Positions 25,550 through 34,999 of a stretch of 64,000 bases of DNA are shown here, piece after piece; the first letter of the stretch is position 1; each line of letters begins with the position of its first letter. Under the pieces are notes generated by a model. That model made no database searches and was not told the origin of the DNA. It was given only the letters and a program-made list of their open reading frames with translations. The translations under genes were made by a program, and so were the position numbers. Origin of the DNA: Prevotella sp. (GTDB lineage Bacteria > Bacteroidota > Bacteroidia > Bacteroidales > Bacteroidaceae); assembly GCA_017474925.1 (NCBI GenBank), contig JAFVGN010000049.1:1-64000 (forward strand). The letters are read 5' to 3'.

Positions 25550-25687
25550 CAATATTCTTTCGTAAAGCGTGAATAATTGGCGAATTATTTTCTAGAATAG
25601 AACAAAAAAAAGAGGCGGATTGGGTGAGAAGATGCTTGATATACATTATTAATTATTAAAGAGTGCGAAATTTTTTCGAGAAACATG

Positions 25688-25717
25688 TTGTAGTATGCAG
25701 TCTTTTTTGTAATTTTG
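25688..25717 (+). promoter_or_regulatory. Promoter of the IMP cyclohydrolase and mre operon
   Basis: TTG at 25688-25690, a 19-base spacer and TAATTTTG at 25710-25717 form one of the most complete promoters in the window. The leader is about 30 bases. Confidence 0.65.
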
Positions 25718-25751
25718 CAGTCCAATTCTGAAAAAATTGATATAACGTTAT

Positions 25752-26351
25752 ATGATTATGGCAGACAAGAAAAGAATCAAGACTGCGCTCATTTCTGTAT
25801 TTCATAAGGATGGGCTGGAAGAATTGCTCAAGAAACTTAACGACGAGGGCGTGAAGTTCCTGTCGACAGGTGGTACTCAGACTTTTATTGAGTCCTTGGG
25901 CTATGAATGCGAGAAGGTTGAAAATGTTACTACTTATCCTTCTATCTTGGGTGGACGGGTAAAGACGTTGCATCCAAAGGTGTTCGGAGGCATTTTGGGA
26001 CGTCGCGAACTTGAAAGCGACCGTCAGCAAATGGAACAGTACGATATTCCTGAAATAGACTTGGTCATTGTTGATTTGTATCCTTTTGAGCAGACCGTAG
26101 CTAGTGGTGCCAGTGTGGAAGATATTATTGAGAAGATTGACATTGGTGGTATATCTCTGATTCGTGCTGGTGCTAAGAATTACAATGACGTTGTCATCGT
26201 GCCTTCTAAGGCTGAGTATAGTATGTTACTGGATATTTTGAACCAACAGGGAGCCGAAACCACTAAAGACCAGCGTCGCATGTTTGCCACACGGGCTTTT
26301 GGTGTCAGTAGTCACTATGATACATCCATTTTTGGATGGTTTAAAGGTTAG
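25752..26351 (+). CDS. Stand-alone IMP cyclohydrolase (PurH N-terminal domain)
   Basis: This 199-residue protein matches the IMP cyclohydrolase (MGS-like) domain of PurH: ALISVFHKDGLEEL, FLSTGGTQTFIES, GGRVKTLHPKVFGGIL, DLYPFEQTV, DIGGISLIRAGAKN and SSHYDTSIF. It closes FAICAR to IMP, the last step of purine synthesis. Normal PurH has about 510 residues with an AICAR transformylase domain; here the frame stops right at the domain boundary. mreB starts 42 bases later, so no lost second half is hidden by a frameshift. The transformylase must be encoded elsewhere. It heads the cell shape operon. A second start lies at 25758 (MADKK). Confidence 0.9.
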   Translation: MIMADKKRIKTALISVFHKDGLEELLKKLNDEGVKFLSTGGTQTFIESLGYECEKVENVTTYPSILGGRVKTLHPKVFGGILGRRELESDRQQMEQYDIPEIDLVIVDLYPFEQTVASGASVEDIIEKIDIGGISLIRAGAKNYNDVVIVPSKAEYSMLLDILNQQGAETTKDQRRMFATRAFGVSSHYDTSIFGWFKG

Positions 26352-26393
26352 CGTTTAAAGAAGAATTGTCAAATAGCCAATTAACAAAAAAGA

Positions 26394-27416
26394 ATGGGAT
26401 TTTTTAGTTTTGTCCAGGAAATAGCTATGGACCTTGGTACGGCCAACACCATCATTATCAGTGATGATAAGATTGTGGTTGACGAACCTTCCGTTGTTGC
26501 ACTTGACCGCCATACAGACAAGATGATTGCTGTTGGTGAAAAAGCCAAGATGATGTATGAGAAAACGCATGACAATATCCGTACAGTACGTCCTTTACGC
26601 GATGGTGTGATAGCAGATTTCTCAGCTTGCGAGCAGATGATGCGTGGACTGATAAAGATGGTTAATACAGGTCATCGCCTTTTTTCTCCTTCATTGCGTA
26701 TGGTTATCGGTGTTCCGTCAGGCTCAACTGAGGTTGAGTTGCGTGCTGTACGTGATTCTGCAGAGCATGCTGACGGCCGTGATGTTTATCTGATTTTTGA
26801 GCCGATGGCAGCTGCTATAGGTATTGGTGTCGATGTCGAAGCCCCAGAAGGAAATATGATTGTTGATATTGGTGGTGGTTCCACTGAGATTGCGGTTATT
26901 TCGTTAGGTGGTATCGTGTCAAACAACAGTATACGTACTGCAGGCGATGACTTGACCGCTGATATTCAGGAGTATATGTCGCGTCAGCACAATGTGAAAG
27001 TCTCTGAGCGTATGGCTGAACGCATTAAGATTGCTGTTGGTTCTGCTCTGACCGATCTGGGCGATGATGCTCCAGAGGACTATGTGGTACACGGCCCGAA
27101 CCGCATTACCGCATTGCCTATTGAGGTACCCGTATGCTATCAGGAGGTTGCACATTGTCTGGATAAGACCGTTGCAAAGATTGAGAATGCTGTGCTTTCT
27201 GCATTAGAGAATACTCCGCCTGAGTTGTATGCCGATATCGTGAAGAATGGTATTTGGCTGACGGGTGGTGGCGCATTGTTGCGTGGTTTGGACCGTCGCC
27301 TGGAAGCGAAAATCAATATTCCCTTCCATATTGCAGAGGATCCGTTGCACTCTGTAGCTAAGGGTGCTGGCATAGCACTGAAGAACATAGGTCGTTTTTC
27401 GTTCTTGATGCGATAA
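26394..27416 (+). CDS. mreB: Rod shape-determining protein MreB
   Basis: This 340-residue bacterial actin forms filaments under the membrane that guide lateral wall synthesis. It has the actin nucleotide site (DLGTANTII at 12-20, IDIGGGSTEIAV-like block VDIGGGSTEIAVISLGG, and LTGGGALLRGLD). Length and motifs are normal. It is followed by mreC, mreD, mrdA and rodA with very short gaps, the standard elongasome operon. Confidence 0.97.
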   Translation: MGFFSFVQEIAMDLGTANTIIISDDKIVVDEPSVVALDRHTDKMIAVGEKAKMMYEKTHDNIRTVRPLRDGVIADFSACEQMMRGLIKMVNTGHRLFSPSLRMVIGVPSGSTEVELRAVRDSAEHADGRDVYLIFEPMAAAIGIGVDVEAPEGNMIVDIGGGSTEIAVISLGGIVSNNSIRTAGDDLTADIQEYMSRQHNVKVSERMAERIKIAVGSALTDLGDDAPEDYVVHGPNRITALPIEVPVCYQEVAHCLDKTVAKIENAVLSALENTPPELYADIVKNGIWLTGGGALLRGLDRRLEAKINIPFHIAEDPLHSVAKGAGIALKNIGRFSFLMR

Positions 27417-27426
27417 GTAACGTTGA

Positions 27427-28296
27427 ATGAAAAACCTGCTGGAGTTTCTGCACGAGCATTTCCACTGGCTCCTCTTCGTGGGACTTGAGGTGTTGAGCAT
27501 GGTGCTATTGTTCCAGTATAACAGCTATCAGAACAGCGTTTGGTTTACGTCTGCCAATCTGATGGCTGGGAAGATATACGAATGGAGTTCTGCGGTGGAA
27601 TCTTTCTTCTCATTGTCTAAAGTGAATGAGGAGCTGACACAGCGTAATTTCTATCTGGAGCGCCAAGTTGCACAGTTTCGACGTCTATACAATGATTCTA
27701 CGAAGAAGGATGTTCCTGGGGCAAATCAGGAGTTGGAGAAGCTTCAGCAGTATCAGCTGATCCCTGCCAAGGTTCTAACTAACGAAGTGCACCGTGCCAA
27801 CAACTTGCTGACTATTGATAAGGGAAGCGAGGATGGTATTGAGGAAGGAATGGGCGTTGTTTGTGGGCAAGGTGTGGTCGGTGTTGTTTATCTGACTTCC
27901 GGTCATTACAGTATTGTCATTCCTGTGCTCAATGTCAAGTCATCGCGTATCAGTTGTGCGATACGCAACCGTGGCTATTTCGGTGTATTGCAATGGGACG
28001 GTAAGGATGCTGGCATGGCCTATGTGGAGGAGATTCCTCGTCATGCACGTTTTAAGCGTGGTGAGTGGGTTGAGACCAATGGCTTCTCGAACATTTTCCC
28101 TCCTGGCGTGTTAGTGGGCCAGATCAAACAAGTGTATAACTCCCGTGACGGACTGTCTTATAGGTTGCAAGTTCGTCTCTCGACAGACTTCGGCAGATTG
28201 CGCGACGTGTTGGTTATCAGCGACAAGACCATTGCCGAGAGGATGCAATTAATCAGGGCTGCGCGTGACTCTTTAAAGCTGAACGTACAAGAATGA
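27427..28296 (+). CDS. mreC: Cell shape protein MreC
   Basis: This 289-residue protein has an N-terminal membrane helix (LFVGLEVLSMVLLFQY), a coiled coil (about 55-105) and the two periplasmic beta domains typical of MreC (IDKGSEDGIEEGMGVVCGQG, FPPGVLVGQI). It connects MreB to the penicillin-binding protein PBP2. Its stop overlaps the mreD start by ATGA. Confidence 0.95.
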   Translation: MKNLLEFLHEHFHWLLFVGLEVLSMVLLFQYNSYQNSVWFTSANLMAGKIYEWSSAVESFFSLSKVNEELTQRNFYLERQVAQFRRLYNDSTKKDVPGANQELEKLQQYQLIPAKVLTNEVHRANNLLTIDKGSEDGIEEGMGVVCGQGVVGVVYLTSGHYSIVIPVLNVKSSRISCAIRNRGYFGVLQWDGKDAGMAYVEEIPRHARFKRGEWVETNGFSNIFPPGVLVGQIKQVYNSRDGLSYRLQVRLSTDFGRLRDVLVISDKTIAERMQLIRAARDSLKLNVQE

Positions 28297-28793
28297 TACA
28301 AGATTTGTTGAAACAGGCAGCTTGGTTTATAGTCTTTGTCTTGGCACAGGCTATTGTCTTGGGACGAATCCATCTTTTTGGATTCGCTATACCACTTCTA
28401 TATGTCTATTTTGTTACTCAGTTCCCTCGCAATTATCCGAAGTGGGCCAGTTTGCTGTGGGGCTTTTTCCTGGGACTATTCATAGATATCTTCTCAAATA
28501 CTCCTGGTTTGGCTGCTGCTTCACTGACTTTGATTGCTGCCATACAGCCATACTACTTTGAGCTCTTCGTACCTCACGACTCAGCGGAAAATTTAAAGCC
28601 GTCAATTTCGGCATTAGGTCTTACTCGATACGTTTCTTATGTGGTACCCTTGGTGTTGCTTTATTGTTTGGTCTTTTATTCTTTGGAACTTTTCAGCTTC
28701 TTCAACTTGACATTCTATGCTTTGTGCGTAGGCGGAAGTAGCGCCATAACTCTATTGCTGATATTAGCGTTAGAAATGGCGAAAAAAAGGTAA
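28293..28793 (+). CDS. mreD: Cell shape protein MreD
   Basis: This 166-residue membrane protein has about five helices. The weak family motifs and its place between mreC and mrdA identify it. It stabilises the elongasome in the inner membrane. Confidence 0.9.
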   Translation: MIQDLLKQAAWFIVFVLAQAIVLGRIHLFGFAIPLLYVYFVTQFPRNYPKWASLLWGFFLGLFIDIFSNTPGLAAASLTLIAAIQPYYFELFVPHDSAENLKPSISALGLTRYVSYVVPLVLLYCLVFYSLELFSFFNLTFYALCVGGSSAITLLLILALEMAKKR

Positions 28794-28817
28794 GATGCAT
28801 AGGAATAGAGAAAGCGA

Positions 28818-30674
28818 ATGGAGAAAGAATTCAACCCGAACAATAGACGCTATGTAGTTGCTGCGGTGGCAGTTTTCATCGTAGTTGTCTATATATTGCG
28901 CCTTTTCCAGCTCCAAATTACCAGTGACGACTACAAGAAGAGTGCTGACTCCAATGCTTTCCTCAAGAAAATAGAATATCCGGCTCGCGGGAGCATCTAT
29001 GATCGGAATGGTGAGTTGATGGTTTATAACCAGCCTGCCTTCGACATCATGGTGGTGATGAATGAAGCCAAGGACCATTTGGACACACTCGACTTCTGTC
29101 AGGCGCTGAACATTACTCGTGAGGAGTTCGATCGTCGTATGGCTAACATTCAGGATCGTGACAAGAATCCTGGTTATTCACGGTTTACTCAGCAAATTTT
29201 TATGAATCAGCTTTCAGAAGCCGATTTTTCCGTGTTTCAAGAGAAAATGTTCCGATTCCCCGGTTTTTACATTCAGCGGCGTACTATCCGTCAGTATGAG
29301 TATCCAATAGCCGCTCATGTCTTGGGAGATGTCGGTGAGGTTTCTCAAGCCGACATTGATGCGGACGAATACTATCAGCCTGGCGACTATATTGGAAAGT
29401 TAGGGGTAGAACGTAGCTATGAAAAGCAGTTACGAGGTGTTAAAGGTATGCAGATATTGCTACGAGATGCTCATGGGCGCGTGCAAGGACGTTATCAGAA
29501 TGGCAAGTTTGACCGTCGGGCCAAGGCAGGCAAGAATCTGACCCTGGGTATTGATGCTGAGCTGCAGAAGCTTGGTGAAAGATTAATGGAGGGCAAGATA
29601 GGTAGTATTGTTGCCATTGAGCCTTCTACAGGAGAAATACTCTGCATGGTTTCATCGCCCTCTTATGACCCTCGTATGATGGTGGGACGTCAACGTTCAA
29701 AAAGTCATCGTGTGTTAAGCCAGAATGTATGGAAACCTCTGCTCAACCGTTCAATCATGGGACAGTATCCTCCGGGTTCTACATTCAAGACTACTCAGGG
29801 ACTGACCTTTCTCTCTGAAGGTATTATCCATCCTACCCAAACGGCTTATCCTTGTGGACACGGATTTAACTATCGTGGCTTGCATGTGGGATGTCATGGA
29901 CATGCTTCGCCGTTGCCATTAGTGCCGGCACTCTCTACGTCGTGCAATGGCTATTTTTGCTGGGGACTGTTTTATATGATAGGTGCCAAGTCGAAGTATG
30001 GCTCCGTGCAGAAGGCCATGAATACATGGCGGGATTATATGGTAAGCATGGGTTTTGGTTATAAATTAGGTGTTGACCTGCCTGGCGAGAAACGCGGATT
30101 GATACCCAATGCTGAATTTTACGACAGGGCATACAAGGGTTCATGGAACGGTCTGACCATTATCTCTATTGCTATTGGCCAGGGTGAGGTTAATGCCACT
30201 CCTTTGCAAATTGCTAATCTCGGAGCTACAATAGCTAATCGCGGGTGGTTCATTACTCCTCATGTAGTTAAAAAAGTACAGGGAGAACCGTTAGATACCC
30301 TTTACACTCAGAAACGCTATTCGATGGCTCGTCGCGATGCTTATGACTATGTAGTACAAGGTATGCGGGCCTCTGCAACGGGGGGAACTTGCCATGAGTT
30401 GGCTAAGTATGATTTTATGGCGTGTGGAAAGACGGGTACGGCGCAGAACCGTGGGCATGACCACTCTGTATTTATGGGGTTTGCCCCTATGGACAATCCT
30501 AAGATAGCAGTCGCCGTTTATGTCGAGAATGGTGGTTGGGGAGCTACATATGGCGTACCTATTGGGGGACTTATCATGGAACAGTATATCAACGGACATC
30601 TCTCTGAAGCTTCGATGAAGAAAGCCGAGGAGTTCCAAAACAGGCATATTTCCTATGGCACAACAAGCAGGTAA
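28818..30674 (+). CDS. mrdA: Penicillin-binding protein 2
   Basis: This 618-residue class B transpeptidase has an N-terminal anchor (VVAAVAVFIVVVYILRLF), a dimerisation region, and a transpeptidase domain with S321 in PPGSTFKT (SxxK), the SCNG motif near 373 and KTGTAQN near 538. It crosslinks peptidoglycan during elongation together with RodA. It overlaps rodA by 20 bases. Confidence 0.97.
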   Translation: MEKEFNPNNRRYVVAAVAVFIVVVYILRLFQLQITSDDYKKSADSNAFLKKIEYPARGSIYDRNGELMVYNQPAFDIMVVMNEAKDHLDTLDFCQALNITREEFDRRMANIQDRDKNPGYSRFTQQIFMNQLSEADFSVFQEKMFRFPGFYIQRRTIRQYEYPIAAHVLGDVGEVSQADIDADEYYQPGDYIGKLGVERSYEKQLRGVKGMQILLRDAHGRVQGRYQNGKFDRRAKAGKNLTLGIDAELQKLGERLMEGKIGSIVAIEPSTGEILCMVSSPSYDPRMMVGRQRSKSHRVLSQNVWKPLLNRSIMGQYPPGSTFKTTQGLTFLSEGIIHPTQTAYPCGHGFNYRGLHVGCHGHASPLPLVPALSTSCNGYFCWGLFYMIGAKSKYGSVQKAMNTWRDYMVSMGFGYKLGVDLPGEKRGLIPNAEFYDRAYKGSWNGLTIISIAIGQGEVNATPLQIANLGATIANRGWFITPHVVKKVQGEPLDTLYTQKRYSMARRDAYDYVVQGMRASATGGTCHELAKYDFMACGKTGTAQNRGHDHSVFMGFAPMDNPKIAVAVYVENGGWGATYGVPIGGLIMEQYINGHLSEASMKKAEEFQNRHISYGTTSR

Positions 30675-32118
30675 AAGACAAACCAGCGTATTGCGAAGCA
30701 TAGACTGGTGGACGATACTGATTTATATTGCCCTCCTGTCTTTTGGATGGATTAGTGTGTGTGGGGCCAGCTACTCCTATGGCGAGACGGATATCTTCTC
30801 GCTGGCTACGCGTTCCGGCATGCAGATAATATGGATAGGCACCTCTATCCTTTTGGGTTTTATCATCCTGATGCTTGACGACCGTTTTTACGATACTTTT
30901 GCCTATTTCATCTATGCCTTGTTGCTTTTGCTGCTCTTTGCCACGATTTTTAATCCGCATAGCATCAAGGGATCTCGCTCATGGTTAGTCTTAGGTCCTC
31001 TGCGTCTGCAGCCTGCCGAATTTGCCAAGTTTGCCACGTCCTTGGCATTGGCTAAGCTGATGTCGACCTATGGTTATAATATCAACCAATGGAAACATTT
31101 CGCTGCAGCTATCCTCATCATTCTGTTTCCCATGTTATTTATCGTCTTGCAGCGCGAGACAGGTTCTGCTCTGGTTTATTTATCCTTCTTCCTGATGTTC
31201 TATCGCGAAGGCATGCCAGGCAGCATTCTTTTTACTGGTGTGGCTATGGTGATCTACTTTGTCGTAGGCATCCGTTTTGCAGATGTGTATATTGCCGACT
31301 CACCCACTTCCCTTGGAAAGTTCTCTGTCATGCTGCTTATTCAGCTGTTCTCAATAGGCATGGTGTGGGTCTATTGCAAGAAACGTTTGGGATTGCGCTT
31401 GCTCTTAGGATGTTTAGGCATCACCGTTCTCATGTTGCCGTTGTTAAAACTGTCTGTGAATATAGTCTATGTGCAATTGGTATTGACGGGTCTGCTCATA
31501 GGGTATTTGCTGTGGGAGGGACTGGGATCGCGTGTTCGGGCTTATTTCTTCATAGCCCTCTTCGCTTTGGGTAGTATGGCATTCTTCTACGGTGCCGACT
31601 TCATCATGCAAAATGTAATGGAACCTCACCAGCGTTCGCGTATTAATGTACTTTTGGGACTTGATGAGGATTTACGCGGAGCGGGCTATAACGTCCACCA
31701 GTCAGAGATAGCCATTGGATCGGGTGGTTTGGAAGGAAAGGGATTCCTCAATGGCACACAGACCAAGCTCAAGTTTGTGCCTGAACAGGATACTGATTTC
31801 ATTTTTTGTACTGTTGGCGAGGAGGAAGGATTTGTTGGCTCAGCCAGCGTACTGCTGCTTTTCTTGGCTCTGATACTGCGCCTGATTCATATTTCAGAGC
31901 GACAGCCGTTCCGATTTGGACGTGTCTATGGCTATTGTGTGCTTAGCATCTTTTTGTTCCATGTCTTCATTAACGTAGGAATGGTGCTTGGACTGACGCC
32001 TGTTATTGGCATTCCATTGCCTTTCTTCAGTTATGGAGGCTCGTCACTTTGGGGCTTTACCTTCCTGTTGTTCATCTTCCTGCGCATTGATGCCAGCCGC
32101 AATCTTATCCGGTCTTGA
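30655..32118 (+). CDS. rodA: Peptidoglycan glycosyltransferase RodA
   Basis: This 487-residue SEDS protein has about ten membrane helices. It polymerises glycan strands from lipid II for lateral growth. Family motifs seen are GSRSWLVLGPLRLQPAEFAK, VPEQDTDFIF (with the catalytic Asp region) and GIPLPFFSYGGSS. It is somewhat longer than E. coli RodA (370), with an extra segment near residues 215-300. It ends the operon; its stop faces that of gldH two bases away, with no visible terminator. Confidence 0.96.
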   Translation: MAQQAGKRQTSVLRSIDWWTILIYIALLSFGWISVCGASYSYGETDIFSLATRSGMQIIWIGTSILLGFIILMLDDRFYDTFAYFIYALLLLLLFATIFNPHSIKGSRSWLVLGPLRLQPAEFAKFATSLALAKLMSTYGYNINQWKHFAAAILIILFPMLFIVLQRETGSALVYLSFFLMFYREGMPGSILFTGVAMVIYFVVGIRFADVYIADSPTSLGKFSVMLLIQLFSIGMVWVYCKKRLGLRLLLGCLGITVLMLPLLKLSVNIVYVQLVLTGLLIGYLLWEGLGSRVRAYFFIALFALGSMAFFYGADFIMQNVMEPHQRSRINVLLGLDEDLRGAGYNVHQSEIAIGSGGLEGKGFLNGTQTKLKFVPEQDTDFIFCTVGEEEGFVGSASVLLLFLALILRLIHISERQPFRFGRVYGYCVLSIFLFHVFINVGMVLGLTPVIGIPLPFFSYGGSSLWGFTFLLFIFLRIDASRNLIRS

Positions 32119-32120
32119 GC

Positions 32121-32600
32121 TTAATTGCTTTTGGTCAGACGAAAGCCGATATCGCTAATGCCTGGTAGGATTTCGCGCTTCATGTCGTGCCGGACGCTGA
32201 TTCGCAGACGGTCACCCTTATTGAGGTTGATAGTGGTCAAGGGGAAGACATACTGGTAGTAGTTCAAGCCTTGCCCCTTGCTGTTGCCTTGATTGTCGAT
32301 TAAGCTACAACTCAGTGTGTCAAGCCGGATTGCGTGTGACGGCAGGATTTCTTGTTCAATCAGCAACTGTAGTCCCATAAAGGGATATTCACTATTGATG
32401 CGCAACCCTAATTCCTCAGTATAATTCCCTCCTTCAGACAAATCAGGGATACAAAAGTTGACAGTATCGTTCTTTTCCCAGCCTGATAGAAGCATATGTT
32501 CATAATGATTATAGACAGTCTGCTTATTGCATGCCGTCAGTAGGGTGAATCCTAATAGCAAGAATCCTGTAATCAATAAGGTTCCCCTATTCTTTTGCAT
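32121..32600 (-). CDS. gldH: Gliding motility lipoprotein GldH
   Basis: This 159-residue protein has a lipoprotein signal (LLLGFTLLTAC) and the GldH pattern (YNHYEHMLLSGWEKNDTVNF, GQGLNYYQYVFPLTTINLNK). GldH is required for gliding in flavobacteria and is kept in many non-gliding species with type IX secretion. It starts inside the last codons of ricT (14-base overlap). Confidence 0.9.
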   Translation of the reverse strand: MQKNRGTLLITGFLLLGFTLLTACNKQTVYNHYEHMLLSGWEKNDTVNFCIPDLSEGGNYTEELGLRINSEYPFMGLQLLIEQEILPSHAIRLDTLSCSLIDNQGNSKGQGLNYYQYVFPLTTINLNKGDRLRISVRHDMKREILPGISDIGFRLTKSN

Positions 32601-33834
32601 TCTTCGTATTCTTAGCTTCCTTGGTAGGTTTTGCCTCCTTGTTAGGCTTACCATCCTTTGCTGGTTTACTTTCTTTACTGGCTTTGGGCTTTGGTGTACG
32701 GGCTTGGGGAACGTTGGCACCAGTTTCTTGCTGAACGGGCTTTTTCTTCTTCTTTTTCTTCTTGGTACGGTCGAAGCGGTTGATATTCTCTTGAGTAGCC
32801 AAATCGACGGGTCCTTGGGGAGCATTTTGGAAATCGTCTTCCAGTAGCGATTCTGGTTTCTCGCCGTTGTGGTTCAATTCAATAATCTGCTTTGCACGTT
32901 CCGCAGTAATAGTCTGCAGATTTACGGCCATGTTCTTGTCTGTGGAGTACGTGATAAGGCCTGCCAGGATGTCGGCTTTGAAATAGTAGTAGTCGGCTTC
33001 CAGGGTCTGCAGCACGGTGTCTTTGGAGGGCAGCTTGCGACTGGCCTCGACATAATTGTCGGCTTCGTAGTTCAGACAGCACTTCAGCTTGGCACACATA
33101 CCAGCCAGTTTCTGCGGGTTGAGCGAAATGTCCTGATAACGTGCAGCAGAGGTTCCTACGCTCACAAAATTCTTCATCCAGGTGGCACAACACAACTCGC
33201 GTCCGCAGGGACCAGTGCCGCCAATTCGTCCTGCTTCCTGCCGGGCACCTATCTGTTTCATCTCAATGCGTACGTGGAATGTGGCCGCAAGGTCCTTGAT
33301 AAGCTGACGAAAGTCCACGCGTCCGTCGGCAATATAGTAGAATATGGCCTTATTGCAGTCGCCTTGATATTCTACGTCGCCAATTTTCATGTCCAGTCCT
33401 AAGTTCTTGGCAATCTGCCTGCTTTCAATCATTGTGGCATGCTCGCGCGATTTTGCCTCGTAGTATTTTTCCATGTCAACAGGTCGGGCAATGCGGTAGA
33501 TGCGGCGAATCTCCTCTGAACTCTTCAGATTCGCCTTTTTCAGTTGCAGCTTGACTAGTCGGCCTGTGAGCGTCACGACACCGATGTCGTGGCCAGGGTT
33601 GGCTTCTACTGCCACAATGTCTCCTTTCTTCAGATCCAATTGGTTGACGTTGTGGTAGTATCCTTTTCGTGTATGTTTGAACTGAACCTCTACAAGGTCA
33701 GTGTCGTCAGTATTGCCAGGTACGTCTGCAAGCCAGTCATAGGTGTTTAGCTGTCGGTCCTGACGGCCAATGGCCTGATGGCAGAGGCCACGGTCACAGC
33801 CGGTCATTATTGGATAATCTTTATTGCTTTCCAT
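32587..33834 (-). CDS. ricT: PSP1 domain protein RicT
   Basis: This 415-residue protein has the PSP1 core (VEVQFKHTRKGYYHN, FYYIADGRVDFRQLIKDLAA) and the cysteine set GTGPCGRELCCATWMKNF and AGMCAKLKCCLNYE, which in Bacillus RicT (YaaT) takes part in [4Fe-4S] binding and RNA maturation. The C-terminal 90 residues are a Lys-rich, disordered tail with repeated KPxKEAK units, usual for this phylum. It lies between holB and gldH. Confidence 0.9.
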   Translation of the reverse strand: MESNKDYPIMTGCDRGLCHQAIGRQDRQLNTYDWLADVPGNTDDTDLVEVQFKHTRKGYYHNVNQLDLKKGDIVAVEANPGHDIGVVTLTGRLVKLQLKKANLKSSEEIRRIYRIARPVDMEKYYEAKSREHATMIESRQIAKNLGLDMKIGDVEYQGDCNKAIFYYIADGRVDFRQLIKDLAATFHVRIEMKQIGARQEAGRIGGTGPCGRELCCATWMKNFVSVGTSAARYQDISLNPQKLAGMCAKLKCCLNYEADNYVEASRKLPSKDTVLQTLEADYYYFKADILAGLITYSTDKNMAVNLQTITAERAKQIIELNHNGEKPESLLEDDFQNAPQGPVDLATQENINRFDRTKKKKKKKKPVQQETGANVPQARTPKPKASKESKPAKDGKPNKEAKPTKEAKNTKNAKE

Positions 33835-33870
33835 TTCTCTTTATAATATATATAATAATGTGTCATTATC

Positions 33871-34980
33871 TTATTTACTGATTAGCAGTACAATCATTTG
33901 AAGCGCAAAGTCAAAAAAAACAATTTTGGCGTTGGCATTTTGTCCGATGTCGCGGATTGATAGATTAGCCAGGTCGGTGATTTGCAGTATGTTCGCTTCG
34001 TTGACAAATCGGGCGAAGTTGCAGGCAAAGTCCTCTTCGCGCTTGGTCATGTAGCATAGCTCTTCACGATGGAAATTGAACATGAAGTTCTCGCGGATGA
34101 GCCGCAGGAAATATTCAAGAAACCTTTTCTGACGCTCACGTCCCATTGCTGCCATGCGCTCCGACCATTCTTTCAGGTCTTTTACTTTACGTTGGTAGGC
34201 CAGTCGCATCAGACTTTGGAACATATCAAGGAACAGCTCATTCTCGGAGTCTGTGTTCAGCATTTCCAGTGCCCTCAGCCAATTGCCGTTAGCCATATGG
34301 GTGATGCGCTTTGCCACGTCTTCTGTGAGTCCTCGTTTCTCAATCAGGGCCTGGAGGATATCGTCATCGCTGATTTTCTTGATATTAATGCGTTGTACGC
34401 GGCTGCGAATGGTCTCCAGCAACCGGTCGGGCTCTTCACTCACCATGAGAAATACGGTTTGTGACGGTGGCTCCTCCAGTAGTTTCAGAATTTTGTTGGC
34501 GCATTCGTTGTTCATGCGTTCTGGCAACCAGAAAAGGCTTATCTTATATCCACCTTGGCTCGATTTCAAGGAGAGCTTGCGTATTAAGCTGTCACTTTCC
34601 CCTGCTGTGATGATGGCTTGTTGGTTTTCGCCTCCCATCTGCTCCAGCCATTCGTTCATTGTAAAATAAGGACCTGCCATGATGAGCTCGTGCCATTCCT
34701 GGGCGAAGTCGTCGCTCGTCGGCTTATGCTCGCTGCTCATGGATGGCAGCTTGATGGTAGGGTAGGTGAAATGCAGGTCTGGATGCTCTAATTTGCGAAG
34801 CATGGCCTCGTCGTTGGCTGACCTTGAAAGCAGGATTTTGGCGAAACCGATGGCTAAGGCCATCTTGCCGCAACCAGAAGGACCGCAGAGCATGATGGCA
34901 TGAGGCAGACGTCCCTCGTCGACCATTTGCATCAGGCGCTGTTGTGCCTCTCGTTGTCCTATGACTTCGTCAAACCCCAT
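33871..34980 (-). CDS. holB: DNA polymerase III subunit delta'
   Basis: This 369-residue clamp-loader ATPase relative has a P-loop (CGPSGCGKMAL) and the delta' features FWLPERMNNECANKILKLLE and FLMVSEEPDRLLETIRSRVQ. It helps load the sliding clamp at replication forks. Long coding runs on both sides leave 19 and 36 bases, so metF-holB-ricT-gldH is one operon. Confidence 0.93.
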   Translation of the reverse strand: MGFDEVIGQREAQQRLMQMVDEGRLPHAIMLCGPSGCGKMALAIGFAKILLSRSANDEAMLRKLEHPDLHFTYPTIKLPSMSSEHKPTSDDFAQEWHELIMAGPYFTMNEWLEQMGGENQQAIITAGESDSLIRKLSLKSSQGGYKISLFWLPERMNNECANKILKLLEEPPSQTVFLMVSEEPDRLLETIRSRVQRINIKKISDDDILQALIEKRGLTEDVAKRITHMANGNWLRALEMLNTDSENELFLDMFQSLMRLAYQRKVKDLKEWSERMAAMGRERQKRFLEYFLRLIRENFMFNFHREELCYMTKREEDFACNFARFVNEANILQITDLANLSIRDIGQNANAKIVFFDFALQMIVLLISK

Positions 34981-34999
34981 TGTCTTCTATCGTTTTATT

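Noticed and set aside
26341..26400. Frameshift splitting purH
   Set aside because: Only 42 bases separate the stop from mreB, so no transformylase domain can follow in any frame.
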